DNA from: Acidobacteriota bacterium
GTDB lineage: Bacteria; Acidobacteriota; Terriglobia; UBA7540
Direction: 5' to 3'
Assembly: GCA_021780055.1 (NCBI GenBank)
Contig: JAJXZM010000373.1
Coordinates: forward strand, 1 to 8,697
Length of the DNA stretch: 8,697 nt
Positions 6,593 through 8,697 of the stretch are shown here, one piece after another. Positions within the stretch are counted from its first letter, which is position 1; every line of letters starts with the position of its first letter. A program made the translations under genes and the position numbers. Below the pieces are notes generated by a model. The model did not search any database. It had not been told where the DNA came from and saw nothing but the letters and a program-made list of their open reading frames with translations.

Positions 6593-7231
6593 ATGAGTTT
6601 ATTTGAAGAAATGCAGCAAGCCATTATCGACGGGAAAGCTCCGGTGGTGAAAGAGCTGACGCAGAAGGCGTTGAGCGAGGGGATCAGGCCGGCGGACATC
6701 TTCCCCAATGCCATCGTTCCGGCGATGGATGAAGTGGGCCGGCGCATGCGGGATTGCGAATTCTTCATCCCGGAAGTGTTGATTGCCGCTCGCGCTGCCC
6801 GTGCTGCGACTGACATCCTGCGGCCTCTGCTGGTGGACGACGCGGCTGCAAGTTCGGCAGGGACGGTGGTCTGCTGCACCGTCAAAGGTGATCTGCATGA
6901 CATCGGCAAGAACATCGTGGCGATGATGCTGGAGAGCGCCGGCTTCCGCATCGTTGATCTGGGCGCCGACGTTTCGCCGGAAAAGATCGTGGATGCGGTT
7001 CGTGAGCACGATGCGAATCTGGTGGCCATGTCGGCGCTGTTGACCACTACCATGGTAAACATGAAGTCGGTCATCGAGGCGCTTGCTGCCGCCGGGTTGC
7101 GAGAAAAGGTGAAGGTGATGGTGGGGGGCGCGCCGGTAACGGAAAGCTGGGCTCGTTCAATCGGCGCCGACGGTTACGGCAAGGACGCTCCTGCCGCCGT
7201 TGACCTGGCGCGAAGCCTGGCTGCGGCGTAA
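6593..7231 (+). CDS. Corrinoid (B12-binding) methyl carrier protein, MtaC/MtbC/MttC type
   Basis: This 212-residue corrinoid protein carries a methyl group on cobalt between methyltransferases. Residues 1-86 form the four-helix cap domain (MtbC/MetH cap type), with FPNAIVPAMDEVG at 37-49. Residues 88-210 form the Rossmann-like B12-binding domain. The lower axial ligand motif DxHxxG is intact as D100-L-H102-D-I-G105, indicating base-off/His-on binding. S147 in MSALLTTTM and the segment VGGAPVT (177-183) are the other expected corrinoid contacts. Length and architecture match stand-alone methylamine, methanol and O-demethylase corrinoid proteins. The natural partners are the RACo-like protein upstream (12-nt gap) and the URO-D proteins on either side. 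The methylated substrate cannot be told from the carrier itself. Confidence 0.95.
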   Translation: MSLFEEMQQAIIDGKAPVVKELTQKALSEGIRPADIFPNAIVPAMDEVGRRMRDCEFFIPEVLIAARAARAATDILRPLLVDDAAASSAGTVVCCTVKGDLHDIGKNIVAMMLESAGFRIVDLGADVSPEKIVDAVREHDANLVAMSALLTTTMVNMKSVIEALAAAGLREKVKVMVGGAPVTESWARSIGADGYGKDAPAAVDLARSLAAA

Positions 7232-7285
7232 ACGGAGATTCGGGAAGGGGCACCGTTCTTGCCTCGTGTACCGGGCAGTCTTAGT

Positions 7286-7290
7286 GGAGG
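7286..7290 (+). promoter_or_regulatory. Ribosome binding site of the second URO-D gene
   Basis: GGAGG at 7286-7290 precedes the ATG at 7300 by 9 nt and confirms that start. It lies in a 68-nt gap, the longest between adjacent genes of the run. Confidence 0.65.
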
Positions 7291-7299
7291 GTATCAGCT

Positions 7300-8571
7300 A
7301 TGACATCACGCGAGCGGGTTCAGATGGCGCTTGAGCACAAGGAGCCGGACCACGTTCCACTGGACCTGGGAGCGAGCGCGGTGACCGGAATGCAGGTGGA
7401 TACGGTCTACCAGCTTCGGCAGACGCTACAACTCGATCCGCCGGGCGCGCCCGTCAAGGTGACGGAGCCTTACCAGATGCTTGGCGAGATCAAGCCGGAC
7501 CTGATGGAGGCGCTCGGTGTCGATGTGGTGGGGCTCGGCAAGCCTGCCACCATGTTTGGCTTTAAGAACGAAGGCTGGAAACCCTGGACCACTTTTGAAG
7601 GCACGCCGGTGTTGGTCCCGGAAGGCTTCAACATTGAACCCGATGCCAACGGTGACATCCTGATGTACCCCGAAGGGGACAGGTCCGTTCCTCCCAGCGG
7701 TCGCATGCCCAAAGGCGGATTTTATTTTGACTCCATCGTGCGCCAGCCTCCCATCGACGAAAACACTCTTAGCGTTGAGGACAACCTGGAGGAATTCGGT
7801 CCCATTGCTGACGAGGCCCTGGAGTATTTCCGCCGCGAAGCAGAACGGTTATACACGCAAACGGACAAGGCCATTCTGGCCAACTTTGGCGGCACGGCGT
7901 TTGGTGATATTGCGCTGGTACCCGCCCCCTGGCTGAAGCACCCGAAAGGGATTCGCGATATTGAGGAGTGGTACATCAGCACCGTGACGCGCCGCGACCA
8001 CGTTTACAAAATCTTCGAGCGCCAGTGTGAGATCGGCATCAGCAATCTGGAAAAAATCTTCGCGGCTGTCGGGAATCGCGTGACGGCGGTGTTTGTTTCA
8101 GGGACCGACTTTGGACAGCAGAACGGACCTTTTATTTCCCTGAAGTCCTACCGGGATCTCTTCAAGCCGTTCCACCGCGAGGTCAACAACTGGATTCACA
8201 AGAACACGCAATGGAAGTGTTTCATCCATTCCTGCGGTTCTGTCCGCGCGCTGCTTCCGGACTTTGTCGATGTGGGGTTCGACATCATCAATCCGGTCCA
8301 GTGCTCGGCTGCGGGCATGGCGCCGGAAGAACTGAAGAAAGAGTTCGGCGATCGCGCAACGTTCTGGGGCGGCGGCGTTGACACGCAGCGCACGCTTCCT
8401 TTCGGCACCCCCGAGGAGGTTCGGCAGGAAGTTTGCTCCCGGCTGAAGATTTTCGGCAAGTCTGGCGGATACGTCTTTAACACCACACACAATGTGCAGG
8501 CCCGCGTGCCGGCACAGAACGTTATGGCGATGTATAAGGCCGTGCGCGACTGCGGGAAGTATCCGCTGTAA
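7300..8571 (+). CDS. Long divergent URO-D family protein, candidate substrate:corrinoid methyltransferase
   Basis: This 423-residue protein has the URO-D/MtaA fold. It begins with family-typical MTSRERVQMALEHKEPDHVPLD-type sequence (residues 1-22). It is about 85 residues longer than the first URO-D protein. An extra segment at about 86-145, rich in Gly, Pro and aromatic residues (for example NGDILMYPEGD and GGFYFDS), accounts for much of this. The metal motif is changed: H310-x-C312 (in FIHSCGS) is present, but the place of the third cysteine is taken by TTHN with H397. A His/Cys/His site could still bind zinc. I infer that this is the methyltransferase that demethylates the pathway's substrate and methylates the corrinoid protein encoded just upstream. 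A true haem-pathway decarboxylase is unlikely, given the HxC motif and the neighbours. Substrate is unknown; methoxylated aromatics, methylated sugars and other methyl compounds all remain possible. Confidence 0.8.
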   Translation: MTSRERVQMALEHKEPDHVPLDLGASAVTGMQVDTVYQLRQTLQLDPPGAPVKVTEPYQMLGEIKPDLMEALGVDVVGLGKPATMFGFKNEGWKPWTTFEGTPVLVPEGFNIEPDANGDILMYPEGDRSVPPSGRMPKGGFYFDSIVRQPPIDENTLSVEDNLEEFGPIADEALEYFRREAERLYTQTDKAILANFGGTAFGDIALVPAPWLKHPKGIRDIEEWYISTVTRRDHVYKIFERQCEIGISNLEKIFAAVGNRVTAVFVSGTDFGQQNGPFISLKSYRDLFKPFHREVNNWIHKNTQWKCFIHSCGSVRALLPDFVDVGFDIINPVQCSAAGMAPEELKKEFGDRATFWGGGVDTQRTLPFGTPEEVRQEVCSRLKIFGKSGGYVFNTTHNVQARVPAQNVMAMYKAVRDCGKYPL

Positions 8572-8593
8572 ATCGGTTCGCGAGAAATCAACC

Positions 8594-8697
8594 ATGGCAA
8601 GTGACGGCAGGGAAATAATTCTTATCACACGGGCCGATGACATGGGGTACACGCACACCGGAAACCTTGCCATCCTCGACTGCCTTCGTGACGGATT
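8594..8697 (+). CDS. YdjC/ChbG-like carbohydrate deacetylase, N-terminal fragment cut by window edge
   Basis: Only the first 34 codons are present. They show the family start: a beta strand (IILIT) followed by RADDMG (13-18), where the second aspartate is a metal ligand in YdjC/ChbG enzymes, then a segment like NLAILDCLRDG. The family hydrolyses N-acetyl groups from sugars such as diacetylchitobiose in ChbG, and many members are uncharacterised. The ATG lies 22 nt after the preceding stop, with a weak GAGA (8582-8585) as possible Shine-Dalgarno, so it may belong to the same transcript. The assignment rests on a short fragment. Confidence 0.7.
   Translation, partial: MASDGREIILITRADDMGYTHTGNLAILDCLRDG

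Noticed and set aside
7247..7265. Possible hairpin (GGGGCA / TGCCTC) in the gap between the corrinoid protein and the second URO-D gene
   Set aside because: The stem is six pairs with one G-T pair and a 7-nt loop, with no T-run after it. It is too weak to call a terminator.
1..8697. Mobile elements, CRISPR arrays, tRNA or rRNA genes
   Set aside because: No transposase, integrase, terminal inverted repeats, spaced repeat arrays or RNA-gene sequences were recognised, and all gaps between genes are under 180 nt.

Overview
The window reads as a GC-rich bacterial chromosome segment of about 60% G+C. Its genes are tightly packed on the plus strand, with one gene running the other way at the left edge. 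No 16S or other phylogenetic marker is present. An anaerobic sulfatase maturase, corrinoid methyltransferases and sugar-acid/glycan enzymes together suggest an anaerobic or facultative polysaccharide degrader from a sulfatase-rich phylum. Acidobacteriota is my first guess, and Planctomycetota or Verrucomicrobiota are possible. This assignment is inference.

Layout. (1) Positions 1-706, minus strand: the N-terminal part of a mannonate/gluconate dehydratase-type enolase-superfamily enzyme (ManD/RspA family), cut by the window edge. (2) 707-882: a divergent intergenic region with short direct and inverted repeats. (3) 883-2241: an anaerobic sulfatase-maturating radical SAM enzyme with an added SEC-C zinc tail. 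(4) 2289-8571: a run of six plus-strand genes that together make a corrinoid-dependent methyl-transfer module. In order these are a homocysteine S-methyltransferase domain protein, a DUF1638 protein of unknown function, a small URO-D-family methyltransferase of the MtaA/MtbA kind, a RACo-like [2Fe-2S]/ASKHA corrinoid reactivase, a B12-binding corrinoid protein, and a longer divergent URO-D-family protein. (5) 8594-8697: the start of a YdjC/ChbG-like carbohydrate deacetylase, cut by the right edge.

How the genes may work together. The corrinoid protein would carry the methyl group on cobalt. The long URO-D protein (C-terminal member) is the best candidate to load it from an unidentified methylated substrate. 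The short URO-D protein and/or the homocysteine methyltransferase would unload it, the latter giving methionine. The RACo-like protein would reduce accidentally oxidised Co(II) back to Co(I). DUF1638 sits in the middle of the set and presumably serves it. The flanking ManD, anSME and YdjC genes all point to carbohydrate breakdown. The most interesting reading is therefore demethylation of a methylated (possibly also sulfated) sugar, with the methyl group going to methionine or one-carbon metabolism. No substrate can be read from the sequence. A competing reading is a split methionine synthase with its own iron-sulfur reactivase. Gene gaps are 12-68 nt, with no terminator seen between 883 and the right edge, so a single operon is plausible.
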